In this document: in pieces, positions 53,238-63,587 of the stretch
Layout of the letters: every line of letters begins with the position of its first letter
Numbering within the stretch: the stretch's first letter is position 1
From: Tateyamaria omphalii
GTDB lineage: Bacteria; Pseudomonadota; Alphaproteobacteria; Rhodobacterales; Rhodobacteraceae
Direction: 5' to 3'
Length of the DNA: 64,000 nt
Assembly (NCBI RefSeq): GCF_019802125.1
Contig: NZ_JAHVHT010000002.1
Coordinates: forward strand, 62,001 to 126,000
Position numbers and translations under genes: made by a program
Notes under the pieces: generated by a model
What the model saw: only the letters and a program-made list of their open reading frames with translations
What the model was told of the DNA's origin: nothing
The model's database searches: none

Positions 53238-56123
53238 TCACTGCTCAGGCACCAGAATCTCGCGCTTGCCCACGTGGTTGGCCGATGACACAACACCTTC
53301 GTCCTCCATCTGCTCCACCAACCGCGCGGCCTTGTTGTAGCCGATGGCCAGTTTCCGCTGGATGTAAGAGGTCGAGCATTTGCGATCCTTGATCACGATA
53401 GCAACCGCCTGATCATAGAGCGCATCCTCTCCATCCGTGTTGCCACCCAGACCAAGAACAGCATCAATGTTGCTTTCCTTATCCTCATCCGGCCCATCAA
53501 CCACGCCCGACACATAATCCGGCGCGCCAAAGGCCTTGAGGTGGTTCACGATCTCTTCGACTTCCTCGTCGCTCACGAACGGTCCATGACAACGGGTTAT
53601 CTTCGCCCCGCCGGCCATATAGAGCATGTCGCCCATACCAAGGAGCTGTTCGGCCCCCATCTCGCCCAGAATAGTGCGCGAGTCGATTTTCGAGGTCACC
53701 TGGAAGGAAATGCGCGTCGGGAAGTTCGCCTTGATCGTGCCGGTGATCACATCGACCGAAGGACGCTGTGTCGCCATGATCAGGTGAATGCCGGACGCCC
53801 GCGCCATCTGCGCCAGCCGCTGGATGCACGCCTCGATCTCTTTACCCGCAACCATCATCAGGTCGGCCATCTCGTCCACGATAACGACGATGTAGGGCAT
53901 CGCCTCGGGCGCGAACTCCTCGGTCTCGAACACGGGTTCGCCCGTCTCGTCGTCAAAACCGGTTTGAACGGTGCGCGAGAACATCTCGTCCTTGGCGAGC
54001 GCCTCTTTCACCCGGCCATTGTAGCCGTCGATATTGCGCACACCCATTTTGGACATCTTGCGGTAGCGTTCCTCCATCTCTCCCACGACCCATTTCAGGG
54101 CCACAACCGCCTTTTTCGGGTCGGTCACAACTGGGGAGAGCAGGTGCGGAATGCCGTCATAGACGCTCAGTTCCAGCATCTTCGGGTCGATCATGATCAA
54201 CCGGCATTCCTCCGGCGTCAGCTTGTAGAGCAGCGACAGGATCATCGTGTTGATCGCCACCGACTTACCCGACCCCGTGGTCCCTGCGATCAGCAAGTGA
54301 GGCATCTTGGCCAGGTTCGCCACAACCGGATCACCACCAATGTCCTTGCCCAGCGCAAGCGGCAGTTTGTGGTTGCCATCGCCAAAGTCACGGCTGGCGA
54401 GAATCTCGCGCAAGACAACCTTTTCCCGGTTTTCGTTTGGCAGTTCGATACCGATGACCGAACGGCCCGGCACGGTCGAGACACGCGCGGACAACGCAGC
54501 CATGGACCGCGCAATGTCATCGGCCAAGCCGATCACACGGCTCGCCTTCAGACCGGGCGCAGGTTCCAGCTCGTACATGGTGACGACGGGGCCAGGGCGA
54601 ACCGATACGATCTCACCTTTCACGCCGTAGTCATCAAGGACATTTTCCAGCATCCGCGCATTCTCTTCCAACGCTTCATCGCTCAGATGATGGCGTTGCA
54701 CGGCGCTCGGGCTTTCCAACAGGTTCAGGGGTGGCAGTTCGAAGCCGGGATGCGTGTCCTCAAAACTCAGCTTTGGCTGCGCTTCAAGCTGTGCGCGGGT
54801 GCTCGGTTGCACCGGCTTGCGCGTGGGTTGCTGCACGACCTTGCGCAGCTCAGCGACAGGAATCGCAGGCGCAGCCGGGGCTGGTTCCGGAATGGGCGCG
54901 TACAACTGTTCCGACGTTTCTTCAACATGCGGCTCGGGCGCATAGGCGTGAACCGGGTCGGTCTGTTCCACTGGTTCATGCGCCGCAGTCAAAGGCGGCT
55001 CAGACCGCACAACGGCTGGCCCTGTCAGGGGTGGCTCAGGCGGCAAGGCATGTTGAGGCGTTGTATTCAAAACCAACGGATCCGGCCCACGGCCCCGCCC
55101 CTTGGTCAACGGCGCCACGCTCTCGGCCTGCACTGCGGGGTTCGACCGCACGCGTGCCTTGATCACATCGGCGATCTTCGACTTGATCCGCTCGTCTCCG
55201 GGCCCCTCGCCCACATCAACATCACTATAGGTCTCGACCAGCTCCTGCTCCGGCATCTCATCCGGCACAGGCTCCGACCGCTTGATCAGGGTCGGCATGC
55301 GCGACAGGAGGCTCGGCTTTGCGGGCTCTTCGACAATCTCGTCATACTCATAAGCGTGCACATCCGGCACGGCCGCGGCATAGGCTTCAGCCTCCGCTGC
55401 CTCAGCCTCGCGCGCTGCGCGGCGCTCGGCCTGCCGCTCCTGCATCGTGCGCGCCGCCTGGACGGCACCGCTCGCCCCACGACCCAACAGGGTCATCAAT
55501 AGCGCATAGGCCATGACCAGCCCCACAAGCATGAACCGCGCCAAACGCGCAACTTCAGAGCGGGTAAATCCCAGAACAAAGGCGCCAAAAACGACAATCC
55601 CAATGCCCATCAGCAGCGACATCAACTTGACGGCAAGGCTCGAGCCGACAGGTAGAACGGTCAGAATGAACGCCATGACCGTATCGCCAAAAAGGCCACC
55701 CAAGCCAAAACCATGCGTCGACAGCCACAGGTTACCGGGCTGCAAGGTCGCGGCATAAATCGACCCAAACGCAATCGCGATCGGGGCAAAGATCAGACGG
55801 CCCAACGCCCGCTCGGTCCCGATATGCAGGCCAAAGCGCGCACCCCAGGCCATCAGCACAATGGCAATGCCAAACACACCCCAACCGCCAATCATGAACA
55901 GCGGCGCGGCAATAGACGCACCGGTCCGCCCCAGCCAGTTCTGCACCGGTGCATCGGTCGACGCCATCCAGTTCGGATCGTCAGGGCTGTAGCTCAGCAT
56001 CATGGCCGCCGCCATCAGGCCCGCGATCAGCAGGCCGATGCCCACCAACTCGCGGCCGCGCTTTTCAAGCGCCACCTGCATCCCTTGATCAAAAAGCGGA
56101 TCCCGCCGTGTCTGATATGCCAT
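53238..56123 (-). CDS. ftsK: DNA translocase FtsK
   Basis: A 961-residue protein. The N-terminal domain has about four to five membrane helices (30-220). A long acidic, proline-rich linker spans about 230-460. The motor has alpha and beta subdomains from about 480, with Walker A GTTGSGKS near residue 615 and Walker [13 protein letters not shown] near 745. The C-terminal winged-helix gamma domain spans about 890-961 ([20 protein letters not shown]), which in other FtsK proteins reads KOPS sequences. The [13 protein letters not shown] box is conserved. It moves the terminus region during division. Confidence 0.97.
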   Translation of the reverse strand: MAYQTRRDPLFDQGMQVALEKRGRELVGIGLLIAGLMAAAMMLSYSPDDPNWMASTDAPVQNWLGRTGASIAAPLFMIGGWGVFGIAIVLMAWGARFGLHIGTERALGRLIFAPIAIAFGSIYAATLQPGNLWLSTHGFGLGGLFGDTVMAFILTVLPVGSSLAVKLMSLLMGIGIVVFGAFVLGFTRSEVARLARFMLVGLVMAYALLMTLLGRGASGAVQAARTMQERQAERRAAREAEAAEAEAYAAAVPDVHAYEYDEIVEEPAKPSLLSRMPTLIKRSEPVPDEMPEQELVETYSDVDVGEGPGDERIKSKIADVIKARVRSNPAVQAESVAPLTKGRGRGPDPLVLNTTPQHALPPEPPLTGPAVVRSEPPLTAAHEPVEQTDPVHAYAPEPHVEETSEQLYAPIPEPAPAAPAIPVAELRKVVQQPTRKPVQPSTRAQLEAQPKLSFEDTHPGFELPPLNLLESPSAVQRHHLSDEALEENARMLENVLDDYGVKGEIVSVRPGPVVTMYELEPAPGLKASRVIGLADDIARSMAALSARVSTVPGRSVIGIELPNENREKVVLREILASRDFGDGNHKLPLALGKDIGGDPVVANLAKMPHLLIAGTTGSGKSVAINTMILSLLYKLTPEECRLIMIDPKMLELSVYDGIPHLLSPVVTDPKKAVVALKWVVGEMEERYRKMSKMGVRNIDGYNGRVKEALAKDEMFSRTVQTGFDDETGEPVFETEEFAPEAMPYIVVIVDEMADLMMVAGKEIEACIQRLAQMARASGIHLIMATQRPSVDVITGTIKANFPTRISFQVTSKIDSRTILGEMGAEQLLGMGDMLYMAGGAKITRCHGPFVSDEEVEEIVNHLKAFGAPDYVSGVVDGPDEDKESNIDAVLGLGGNTDGEDALYDQAVAIVIKDRKCSTSYIQRKLAIGYNKAARLVEQMEDEGVVSSANHVGKREILVPEQ

Positions 56124-56140
56124 GCTCGCCTCGTCTTTTC

Positions 56141-57319
56141 TTATGTGGCGTAAAGTACGTCGCGAATGGCCGTCAGGCCCCGCTCCGTCTCTGCCTTTGG
56201 GGCCACTAGGGCGGCCCTGATAAACTCATGTCCCGGGTTCAACCCGTCGATCTCACGCGCCAGATAAGCGCCCGGCAGCACCCGTACGCCGGTCTCTGTC
56301 CACAACTTCAGCGCCGCCGCCTCACCATCCCCAACCGGCAGCCACAGAAAAAAGCCTGCCTCGGGCGACATGTATCCCGGCGCGTTGCCAAGGATGCGAT
56401 CCGCCATGTCGTATTTCTCGTGGTACTGCACCCGGTTCTCGATCACATGCTCTTCATCCGCCCAGACCGCCGCCGCCGCGTGCTGAAGCGGCGTGGGCAA
56501 GGGCGTGCCCGCGTAGGTCCGAAGCTGCTTCGCCTCACGAATGGTCGCAGGGCCACCGACAATAAAACCCGACCGCAAGCCAGGCAGGTTTGACCGCTTC
56601 GACAAAGAGTGAAAGGCAACAACCCGCTCAGGATCCGCATCACCGATACACTCGAGCACACCAATAGGCGGCACATCGCGATAGATCTCGGAATAACACT
56701 CGTCGGCAAAGACCTGAAAGTCATACTGCTCGGCCAGCGCGATCAGATCCTGCCAGTAGTCCTTGCCCGCCACAGCCCCCTGGGGGTTCGCGGGCGAACA
56801 CATGTAGCAGGCCACCGTCCTGTTCAAAATCGCCGGATCAACCGAGCCGTAGTCCGGCAAATGCCCCGTCTCGGCAGTCGCAGGCACCAGCACAGGCTCC
56901 GCCCCCGCCGAAATCGCCGCCAACATATAGACTTGGTAAAACGGGTTCGGCATCAGCACGACCGGCTGCTGCCCATTCTTCACCTCGGGGCACAGCGCCA
57001 TACCAGCGTTGTACAGGCCCTCGCGCGTGCCGTTCAGCGGCATTACATTGGCATCGGCGTCCATCGTCACGCCATACCGACGGCCCAGCCAATCACAAAA
57101 CGCCTGCCGCAACTCTGGCAGACCTTCATTTGGGGGATAGTTGTTGAACCCGGCGGCATGCTCCGTAATCACATCAGTGACCCAGGCCGGAAAGGCATGT
57201 TTCGGCTCGCCAATGGTCATATGCACGACATCGCCACCGGGCTCGATATGATCGAGCAAAGCGCGCAGACGCGGGAAAGCATAAGCCGGAAGGTTCGAAA
57301 ACCGCTCGGGAAACTTCAT
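56141..57319 (-). CDS. PLP-dependent aminotransferase (DapC-like)
   Basis: A 392-residue fold-type I aminotransferase. The PLP lysine is Lys241 ([17 protein letters not shown]), and the SLSKRSN motif is typical of succinyldiaminopimelate aminotransferase DapC. Other family boxes are [36 protein letters not shown] (Asn178 region) and [10 protein letters not shown]. With dapB at 20844 in the same window, a role in lysine or peptidoglycan synthesis is plausible, though not proved. The ATG at 57319 is used. The gene is on the ftsK strand, 17 bp upstream of the ftsK start. Confidence 0.88.
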   Translation of the reverse strand: MKFPERFSNLPAYAFPRLRALLDHIEPGGDVVHMTIGEPKHAFPAWVTDVITEHAAGFNNYPPNEGLPELRQAFCDWLGRRYGVTMDADANVMPLNGTREGLYNAGMALCPEVKNGQQPVVLMPNPFYQVYMLAAISAGAEPVLVPATAETGHLPDYGSVDPAILNRTVACYMCSPANPQGAVAGKDYWQDLIALAEQYDFQVFADECYSEIYRDVPPIGVLECIGDADPERVVAFHSLSKRSNLPGLRSGFIVGGPATIREAKQLRTYAGTPLPTPLQHAAAAVWADEEHVIENRVQYHEKYDMADRILGNAPGYMSPEAGFFLWLPVGDGEAAALKLWTETGVRVLPGAYLAREIDGLNPGHEFIRAALVAPKAETERGLTAIRDVLYAT

Positions 57320-57440
57320 CAAACTGCCTCAGGTTCGGGATCATTCACGCCCCGTTTGAAACAAGGATACCCCAACCGCGACTCCGCCGTCCAGAAAAAC
57401 CGGGCCAAATCGACAGCTTGTGGCAAATCCGCCAATGAAC

Positions 57441-57485
57441 CCTTCTTCTGGCTGAAAATACTTCGGGGTTTGGGGCAGAGCCCCA
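57441..57485 (+). repeat. Dispersed TTCTTCT/AAAATAC repeat, copy C
   Basis: CCTTCTTCTGGCTGAAAATAC followed by TTCGGGG and a hairpin with arms TGGGGC and GCCCCA (57471-57485). It is in plus orientation between two minus-strand genes, so here it does not follow a stop codon of its own strand. Confidence 0.7.
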
Positions 57486-57525
57486 TTCAAAAAATGAAAC
57501 GCGTCGCCGCCAGGCGTCCGTCGGA

Positions 57526-58854
57526 TCAGCTCAACGCCAGTTCCGCCGCTGCACCCAGCCGCAAAAGCGCTTCTTCGCCGTCACGAAACCCCATGAGCAT
57601 AATCCCGCAACTCGGCACGCCAGTCGGCAGTGTCAGCGCACAAATCCCCATCAGATTGCCGACGCGGGTATTGCGCAAGGCCATCAGGTTCTCGGTCTTG
57701 TAGTAGTCGCTGTCGCTGTTCAGCCGCTCAAGGTTCGGCGGCAAGATGGGCGCAGACGGCGCCAGAACCGCATCGTAGGACGCCACCGCCGCATCCCAGG
57801 CTTGGCGCACTGCCTCGAGCTTGGCCCATGCCGCGTTGTAATCCGGCGCGCTGAACTCCTTGCCCAACCGGAACCGCTGCAAAATCTCTGCATACATGGC
57901 TTCAGGCTGCGCTTCGATCACATCCCGCCACAGCCCATAGACCTCGCCCGGCATCAGCGGTCCGGCTTGCGCCATCGCCTCTTCAAGCTCGGGCACTTCC
58001 AATGGTTCGACAACCGCGCCCGCTGCACAAAGCCGCTCAATCGCGTTTTCATAAGCCGCACGCGGTGCATCGCGTATGTCATCAAGAACGACGGACTTCA
58101 GCGCCGCAAACCGCCGCCCTTTCAACGACGCACCTCGCAAATCACAAGGAAGGCGCCCCTCCATCACCGCCATCAACAACGCCGCATCTTCCACCGTCCG
58201 GGTCAACGGCCCGACCGTGTCAAACTTCAGCGACAGCGGCACGCACCCTTCCAGCGATAACCGCCCCTGGGTTGTCTTCAACCCAACCAGATCGTTCCAC
58301 GCCGCAGGAATACGCACCGACCCACCAGTATCCGACCCGATGGCCGCAGGCGCCAATCCAAAAGCTACCGATGCCGCCGCGCCCGAAGAGGACCCACCCG
58401 GAACAGCATCCGCGTCATTCACACACGGCGGCGTCGCAGTAGACGGATTGTACCCCAGCCCCGAAAACGCCAGCTCGCTCATATGGGTCTTGCCGAGGCA
58501 CACCAGTCCCACCGCCGTCGCATTCTGCACCACCACCGCATCCCGATCCGGAACACGTCCGGTAAGCAGCTTCGATCCCGCCTCGGTCCCATCGCCAGCG
58601 GTATCGAAAAGATCTTTCCAGCTGATCGGCACACCATCCAGAACGGACAATCGCTGCCCTGCCTTCGCCCGGTCAGCGGCGGCCTGCGCCTCGGCCATCG
58701 CACGCGCCCGTGTCAACCGGGCATAAATCCGGTCCCGCAAATCATGCCCTTCGATCCGTTCGAAAAAAGCCTCTGCCAGATCAACCGGATCAATCTCACC
58801 GGCCCCAATGGCGCGGCCCACATCCGCGGCGCTCTTGCCTAACCACTCCTGCAT
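57526..58854 (-). CDS. Amidase (amidase signature family)
   Basis: A 442-residue amidase-signature hydrolase. The Ser-cisSer-Lys triad is visible: Lys80 in GVPISWKDLFD, the cis-serine in VPGGSSSGAAASVA (155-156) and nucleophile Ser179 in IGSDTGGSVRIPAAWN. VGLKTTQGRLSLEG and DTVGPLTRTVEDAALL follow. The substrate is not predictable. The start at 58854 is chosen because the homology begins at once. It is divergent from the UbiH-family gene. It has no GatB or GatC neighbour, so it is not glutamyl-tRNA amidotransferase subunit A. Confidence 0.93.
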   Translation of the reverse strand: MQEWLGKSAADVGRAIGAGEIDPVDLAEAFFERIEGHDLRDRIYARLTRARAMAEAQAAADRAKAGQRLSVLDGVPISWKDLFDTAGDGTEAGSKLLTGRVPDRDAVVVQNATAVGLVCLGKTHMSELAFSGLGYNPSTATPPCVNDADAVPGGSSSGAAASVAFGLAPAAIGSDTGGSVRIPAAWNDLVGLKTTQGRLSLEGCVPLSLKFDTVGPLTRTVEDAALLMAVMEGRLPCDLRGASLKGRRFAALKSVVLDDIRDAPRAAYENAIERLCAAGAVVEPLEVPELEEAMAQAGPLMPGEVYGLWRDVIEAQPEAMYAEILQRFRLGKEFSAPDYNAAWAKLEAVRQAWDAAVASYDAVLAPSAPILPPNLERLNSDSDYYKTENLMALRNTRVGNLMGICALTLPTGVPSCGIMLMGFRDGEEALLRLGAAAELALS

Positions 58855-58937
58855 ACCTGCCCTCCGACCTGTTGCCCCAAACGGTAGCGACACCGCAGCA
58901 TATGGACAATCCCGGGGGCATGGCCATATTGCGCGAC

Positions 58938-60164
58938 ATGACCAATGACAGTGACATCCTGATCGTCGGCGGCGGGCTCTCTGGCCCGATCCTCGCTCTT
59001 GCTCTGGCCCAAAGCGGGCACACGGTCACGGTCATCGACGCGCTTAGCGACAAGGTGCGCAAGAACGCCGCCTTCGACGGGCGGAGTTACGCGGTGGCGC
59101 TCACGTCGCAACGGCTGCTCGACGGGATCGGCGTGTGGGACGACATCGCCGACCACAGCCAACCCATGCTGGAAATCAAGGTCTCGGACGGGCGCGCGGG
59201 CGAAGGGCCGTCGCCCTTCTTCATGCACTTCGATCATGCCGAGATCGAGGAAGGGCCAATGGGCTACATGGTGCAGGACCGGCACATTCGCCGCGCCCTG
59301 CTCGACGCGATGGCGACGACAACAGGCATCCATCACCTTGCCGGCGAAACAGTCACGGCGCAGGATATCGCACCGGGCTCGGTCAAAGTCACACTCGGCT
59401 CAGGTAAGTCCCTCACAGGCAAGCTGCTGATCGGCGCCGATGGGCGCGGGAGCGGCACGGCAACACGGGCCGGGATCAAACGCACTGGCTGGGGCTACGG
59501 CCAAACCGCGTTGGTCTGCGCCATCGCCCATGAAAAGCCGCATCACGGCATCGCGCACCAGTTCTTCATGCCGCCCGGTCCGCTTGCGATCCTGCCGCTG
59601 CCCGGCAACGTGTCGTCGATTGTCTGGAGCGAGACGGACGAGAACGCCAAACGCTTCAACGCCCTTTCGGATGCGGACTACCTGACCATGCTGCGCCCCC
59701 GCTTCGGCGATTTTCTGGGAGAGATCAGCTTGGCCGGACAACGGTTCACCTACCCCCTGTCTCTCTCGCTTGCCCAGAACATCGCCGCCGACCGGCTGGC
59801 GTTGATCGGCGACGCCGCCCATGGCGTCCACCCCATCGCGGGACAGGGTCTGAACGCAGGCATGCGAGACATCGCAGCGCTGGCCGAGGTCATCACCGAC
59901 GCCACCCGCCGGGGCGAAGACATCGGCAGCATCGCCGTGCTGAAACGCTACGAAGAATGGCGCCGCTTCGACAACACGGCACTTGCGATGGCGACGGATG
60001 GGTTTAACCGGCTCTTTTCAAATGACAATTCCCTGATCCGCGGCCTACGCGACATCGGCATGGGCGTGGTGAATGCCCTGCCCGGCCTGCGCCGCAGCTT
60101 TATCCGAGAAGCGGCGGGGCTGACCGGAGACCTACCACGCCTGATGCAAGGTCAGCGCCTCTGA
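58938..60164 (+). CDS. UbiH/UbiF/Coq6-family FAD-dependent hydroxylase
   Basis: A 408-residue class A flavoprotein monooxygenase. The N-terminal FAD motif is DILIVGGGLSGPILALALAQ, the middle motif is LLIGADGRGSGTA and the second FAD box is LALIGDAAHGVHPIAGQGLN. Residues 320-408 form the C-terminal cap (YEEWRRFDNTALAMATDGFN). The family hydroxylates the ubiquinone ring; which position is not clear, so no symbol is given. It is divergent from the amidase gene. Confidence 0.93.
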   Translation: MTNDSDILIVGGGLSGPILALALAQSGHTVTVIDALSDKVRKNAAFDGRSYAVALTSQRLLDGIGVWDDIADHSQPMLEIKVSDGRAGEGPSPFFMHFDHAEIEEGPMGYMVQDRHIRRALLDAMATTTGIHHLAGETVTAQDIAPGSVKVTLGSGKSLTGKLLIGADGRGSGTATRAGIKRTGWGYGQTALVCAIAHEKPHHGIAHQFFMPPGPLAILPLPGNVSSIVWSETDENAKRFNALSDADYLTMLRPRFGDFLGEISLAGQRFTYPLSLSLAQNIAADRLALIGDAAHGVHPIAGQGLNAGMRDIAALAEVITDATRRGEDIGSIAVLKRYEEWRRFDNTALAMATDGFNRLFSNDNSLIRGLRDIGMGVVNALPGLRRSFIREAAGLTGDLPRLMQGQRL

Positions 60165-60178
60165 TCGGCCGATCGTAA

Positions 60179-60197
60179 GGCGAAGGTGTCCTCCGCC
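60179..60197. repeat. GGCGG-hairpin repeat, copy 4
   Basis: Arms GGCGAAGG and CCTCCGCC with a 3-nt TGT loop and one mismatch, preceded by GTAA. It lies between the convergent hydroxylase and Trm112 genes. Confidence 0.65.
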
Positions 60198-60205
60198 AAA
60201 CACGA

Positions 60206-60382
60206 TCAATCCAGCTTGCGCGCCTCGTCTTCCAGCATGACAGGAATACCGTTGCGAATGGGATAGGCGAGGTTCGCCGCTTCCGACACCAGCTCTTGCT
60301 TATCGGCATCGTAACGCAAAGTCGTCTGCGTCAGCGGGCAAATCAGCGCCTCAAGCACACGCCGATCAATCTCAATGCTCAT
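60206..60382 (-). CDS. Trm112-family protein (YcaR-like)
   Basis: A 58-residue protein: [19 protein letters not shown] at the start, [20 protein letters not shown] in the middle and [18 protein letters not shown] at the end. The pattern ICPLTxxxLxYD and YPIRxGIPVMLxDEAR defines the Trm112/YcaR family. Eukaryotic Trm112 activates methyltransferases; bacterial members are small proteins of unclear role. Its start overlaps the stop of the LON-domain gene by 4 bp (ATGA at 60379-60382), so they are translationally coupled. Confidence 0.93.
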   Translation of the reverse strand: MSIEIDRRVLEALICPLTQTTLRYDADKQELVSEAANLAYPIRNGIPVMLEDEARKLD

Positions 60383-61020
60383 TGCATCATCTCCCCTTCG
60401 CCACCGCGCAACGCAAACTCGATCAAGGTGATCAAGGTCTCGCGACGGGTACTCAGCGACGGGGCCTCAAGCAAGGCCTGTTTGTCCTCGGGATCAAAAT
60501 CCAGCATCATCGACAACGAGTTGATCAGCAGCTCGTCGTCGGCGTCCTTCAACGTGTCCCAATCGGCTGACAGCGACTGCGCAGCAAAGTAGCGACCAAG
60601 CAAATCCAGAAACATCGGCCGATCGAAACTGGGGTCTTCTTCCGTGCGACCCTGGTCCCGGTCGAACCCGCTCCAGGATACCTCGCAGCGGCGGTACGGG
60701 GTGAACCCATCCACTTCGGTCTGAACGCGAAAGCGTGAAATGCCGGTAAGCGTGATCAGATAGCGATTGTCCTCGGTTTCGGAAAACTGCGTGACACGTC
60801 CGGCACACCCAATGGTATGCAGGCCATTGCCCTTGCGCCCCTCAACCTCGTTGGGCTGCACCATACCGATCAACCGACCGGGCGTTTTCAGCGCGTCATC
60901 CAGCATCTGCAGATAACGCGGCTCAAAAATGTGCAGAGGCAGGCGTGCGCGCGGCAAAAGCAACGCTCCCGGAAGCGGAAAAACCGGGATTACACCGGGA
61001 AGGTCAGCCACTTTGATCAT
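60379..61020 (-). CDS. LON-peptidase-substrate-binding (LON N-terminal) domain protein
   Basis: A 213-residue protein consisting only of the substrate-binding domain of Lon. [37 protein letters not shown] and the [20 protein letters not shown] region are characteristic. There is no ATPase or protease domain. It lies 27 nt after a thioredoxin gene and overlaps the Trm112 gene by 4 bp, an order recurrent in alphaproteobacteria. Its function is unknown; a chaperone-like or adaptor role is a guess. Confidence 0.92.
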   Translation of the reverse strand: MIKVADLPGVIPVFPLPGALLLPRARLPLHIFEPRYLQMLDDALKTPGRLIGMVQPNEVEGRKGNGLHTIGCAGRVTQFSETEDNRYLITLTGISRFRVQTEVDGFTPYRRCEVSWSGFDRDQGRTEEDPSFDRPMFLDLLGRYFAAQSLSADWDTLKDADDELLINSLSMMLDFDPEDKQALLEAPSLSTRRETLITLIEFALRGGEGEMMQ

Positions 61021-61047
61021 GAGGGGTCAGCTAGCCCGCAAAGCGGT

Positions 61048-61965
61048 TCAGGCAAATATCATCGACGACAGTTTGCGCCGCCCGTTCAACACCACCGGAT
61101 CGTTGGGTTTCAGCGCATCGAATATAGTAAAAAGCTGCTCTTTCGCAGCACCGTCATTCCACTCGCGATCCCGCCGAAAAATCTCCAGCAATTCGTTCAC
61201 TGCACCTTCGGCATCACCGCTTGCATGCAGCGCCTGCGCCAGATCGAACCGGGCTTGCAAATTGCCCTCATCCGCCTCGACTGCTGCGCGCAGTTCAGCC
61301 ACCGGACCGGCATCGGCAGCCTGTCGCGCCAATTGCAATTGCGCATGGGCCGCTTCCAGTTCAGCGCTGTCAGAAATCTCCGCCGGCGCGCCTTTCAGGA
61401 TCGCCTCTGCCTGATCCAGGTCTTCCATGGCGATATGCGCACGGACAAGCCCGCCATACGCGCCTGCATGGTTTGGGTCTTCACCCAGGATCGCGGCAAA
61501 GGTCTGCGCCGCATCCACGGCAGCCCCTTCGGCCAGCATTTCTTCGGCGGCGGCGACAGCGTCGTTCAACGTGTCACCCGGTGCCTCGCCACCCGCAGCC
61601 TTGATGACGCGGTCAATGAATGCCGTGATTTCCGAGGCGGGCAAAGCACCTTGGAACCCATCCAATGGCTGCCCTTTGAAAAATGCGTAGACGGTCGGGA
61701 TCGACTGGATCTGCAACTGGCCCGCGATCATCTGGGCCTCGTCGACGTTGACCTTGACCATTTTCACAGCGCCCTTTGCGGCCTTGACCGCATCCTCGAG
61801 CATCGGACCAAGTGTCTTGCAGGGGCCGCACCACGGTGCCCAAAAGTCAACGATAACGGGCACGGTCTGCGACGTTTCGATGACATCCTGCATGAACGTT
61901 GCTTCGGATCCGTCCTTGATCAGGTCGGCGTCGTCGGGTCCGGCGGACAGTCCCAAATCGATCAT
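61048..61965 (-). CDS. Thioredoxin-TPR fusion protein (CnoX/YbbN-like)
   Basis: A 305-residue protein. The thioredoxin domain is about 20-125 with active site WCGPC (Cys46/Cys49) in IVDFWAPWCGPCKTLGPML and the cis-proline in QSIPTVYAFFKG. A TPR-like helical region (about 145-300: LNDAVAAAEEMLAEGA; AAVEADEGNLQARFDLAQAL) completes the CnoX/YbbN architecture. CnoX is a chaperedoxin that protects client proteins from oxidation and transfers them to chaperones. It leads an operon with the LON-domain and Trm112 genes. Confidence 0.93.
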   Translation of the reverse strand: MIDLGLSAGPDDADLIKDGSEATFMQDVIETSQTVPVIVDFWAPWCGPCKTLGPMLEDAVKAAKGAVKMVKVNVDEAQMIAGQLQIQSIPTVYAFFKGQPLDGFQGALPASEITAFIDRVIKAAGGEAPGDTLNDAVAAAEEMLAEGAAVDAAQTFAAILGEDPNHAGAYGGLVRAHIAMEDLDQAEAILKGAPAEISDSAELEAAHAQLQLARQAADAGPVAELRAAVEADEGNLQARFDLAQALHASGDAEGAVNELLEIFRRDREWNDGAAKEQLFTIFDALKPNDPVVLNGRRKLSSMIFA

Positions 61966-62009
61966 CTCGTCATTCCTTCGTCGGGCGTTTGTGAGCGGCA
62001 GATGGCGCT

Positions 62010-62486
62010 TTATATGGACCTCAATCCACCCGCTGCCAAGTCGGTAAGGTCAATCTGCATCAGCGGCAAGGTACGGCCTGCGATCGCCTCGGATGGCACA
62101 CGCCCGACCTCGCGCGCGCCCATGCGCTGATAAAACCGAACGGCATCCGGGTCGGCTTCAATCTCCATCCGGGTCGCACCGGCCGCCCGGGCAGTTTCGA
62201 TGGCCCATTGCACCAATGCCCGACCAACACCCTTGCCCATCCCTTCAGGCGCCACAAACAGCTTGTCCAATTCGGCTGTCTCGCCGTGAATGAGAAGCTT
62301 GCACAAGCCCTGCGGCCCGTCGGCATCATAAACAAAAAGCCGACCCGTTTCGACGTCGTGGTCAGAAAGCTGCAGCACGGCGCGCGCCGCAGCCATGAAG
62401 TTTTCGTCATAGCCCCAGTAGGCTTTGGACCGGTGCATCAGCCCGGTCAAAGCCTCTAGCTCATCAAGCCGCGCAGGACGGATCAC
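62010..62486 (-). CDS. GNAT-family N-acetyltransferase
   Basis: A 158-residue acetyltransferase. The acetyl-CoA-binding motif is AELDKLFVAPEGMGKGVGRA (motif A: GMGKGVGRAL). AIETARAAGATRMEIEADPD and VRFYQRMGAREVGRVPSE follow. The substrate is unknown. I take GTG at 62486 as the start because it overlaps the stop of the exonuclease gene as GTGA; an upstream ATG at 62597 lies well inside that gene. The start choice rests on this overlap. Confidence 0.9.
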   Translation of the reverse strand: MIRPARLDELEALTGLMHRSKAYWGYDENFMAAARAVLQLSDHDVETGRLFVYDADGPQGLCKLLIHGETAELDKLFVAPEGMGKGVGRALVQWAIETARAAGATRMEIEADPDAVRFYQRMGAREVGRVPSEAIAGRTLPLMQIDLTDLAAGGLRSI

Positions 62487-63271
62487 AGGTCGAACGTTGC
62501 GAAAACCGGGGCGTGATCGCTTGGCTTCTCCCAACCGCGAGCGTCCCGCAGAATGCGGCTGGAATGCGCTGCATTCGAGATGTCCGGCGTTGCCCAAACG
62601 TGGTCAAGCCGGCGTCCCTTGTCGGCGGCGTCCCAATCCTTGGCCCTGTAGGACCACCAAGAGTAAAGCTGACCGTCCGGGATGTCAGCGCGCGTGACAT
62701 CGACCCAATTTCCCGCATCCTGTGTTTCGGCGAGGTGCTCCACTTCGATAGGTGTGTGACTGACGACCTTCAGAAGCTGCTTGTGCGACCACACATCGTC
62801 TTCGCGCGGCGCGATGTTTAGGTCACCGACAAGGATGGATTTCTGCGGTTTGTCCCCATGGAACCAGTCGCGCATGTCGGTCAGGTAGTCGAGCTTCTGG
62901 CCGAACTTCACGTTCTTCTCACGATCCGGCACGTCACCCCCTGCGGGGACGTAGAAGTTGTGGACAATCACGCCGTTTTCGAGCTGTCCCGCGATATGAC
63001 GCGCGTGGCCAAGGCCAGCGAAATCCTGGGCACTGGTTTCCACCATCGGAATTTTCGACAAGATCGCAACGCCGTTGTACCCCTTGTCTCCGCGCGCCAC
63101 CATGTGGGTGTATCCCAGAGCTTCGAATCCTTCGCGCGGGATCTTGTCGACCGGGCTCTTGCACTCTTGCAGGCAAAGCACGTCGGGCGCTTCTTCCTGT
63201 AGCAGCTTCAGAACGATAGGTTCTCGCAAACGGACGGAATTGATGTTCCAAGTGGCAAGGGTGAAGGGCAT
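62483..63271 (-). CDS. xth: Exodeoxyribonuclease III
   Basis: A 262-residue AP endonuclease/3'-5' exonuclease for base-excision repair. The metal ligand Glu36 is in LCLQECKS and GYNGVAILSK follows. The catalytic GDLNIAP (Asp and Asn) is near 145-155, RRLDHVWAT is near 220 and the C-terminal SDHAPVFATF contains the Asp-His pair. The length is normal for the family. It is followed by a GTG-started GNAT gene with a 4-bp overlap. Confidence 0.95.
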   Translation of the reverse strand: MPFTLATWNINSVRLREPIVLKLLQEEAPDVLCLQECKSPVDKIPREGFEALGYTHMVARGDKGYNGVAILSKIPMVETSAQDFAGLGHARHIAGQLENGVIVHNFYVPAGGDVPDREKNVKFGQKLDYLTDMRDWFHGDKPQKSILVGDLNIAPREDDVWSHKQLLKVVSHTPIEVEHLAETQDAGNWVDVTRADIPDGQLYSWWSYRAKDWDAADKGRRLDHVWATPDISNAAHSSRILRDARGWEKPSDHAPVFATFDL

Positions 63272-63587
63272 GAGACGGCTCCGGAATTCAGGAATTGGCT
63301 ACAGAGTAGACAGGTCACCCCGGTGCCTCCACCGATAAAATGACATTTTGCGCAGACAAGTACATCGACCAGAAGAGCACGCCCGCCCGGGGGCAACAGG
63401 GCAAGACAATACATGATGCCAAGACTTTGGGCACGTCTCCGCCTTAAGATCCGGCAAGGACTCTATATCTTCGGCAGCACTAACAAGACACCACAACATG
63501 CTGAAGCGATACAACCAGAGGTTCTCTTTCTTGGGTTACGGTCACCGCACCTGCGTGTTACGATTCCGGTGATTTTCAACACAGCGA
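63272..63587. other. Gene-free gap
   Basis: No convincing coding frame on either strand: the longest open frames are short and lack homology or signal features. It carries the exonuclease promoter on the left. I see no hairpin, tRNA or repeat. Confidence 0.5.

Noticed and set aside
57526-58854. Amidase as GatA subunit
   Set aside because: No gatB or gatC is adjacent; the amidase-signature triad is shared by many unrelated amidases.
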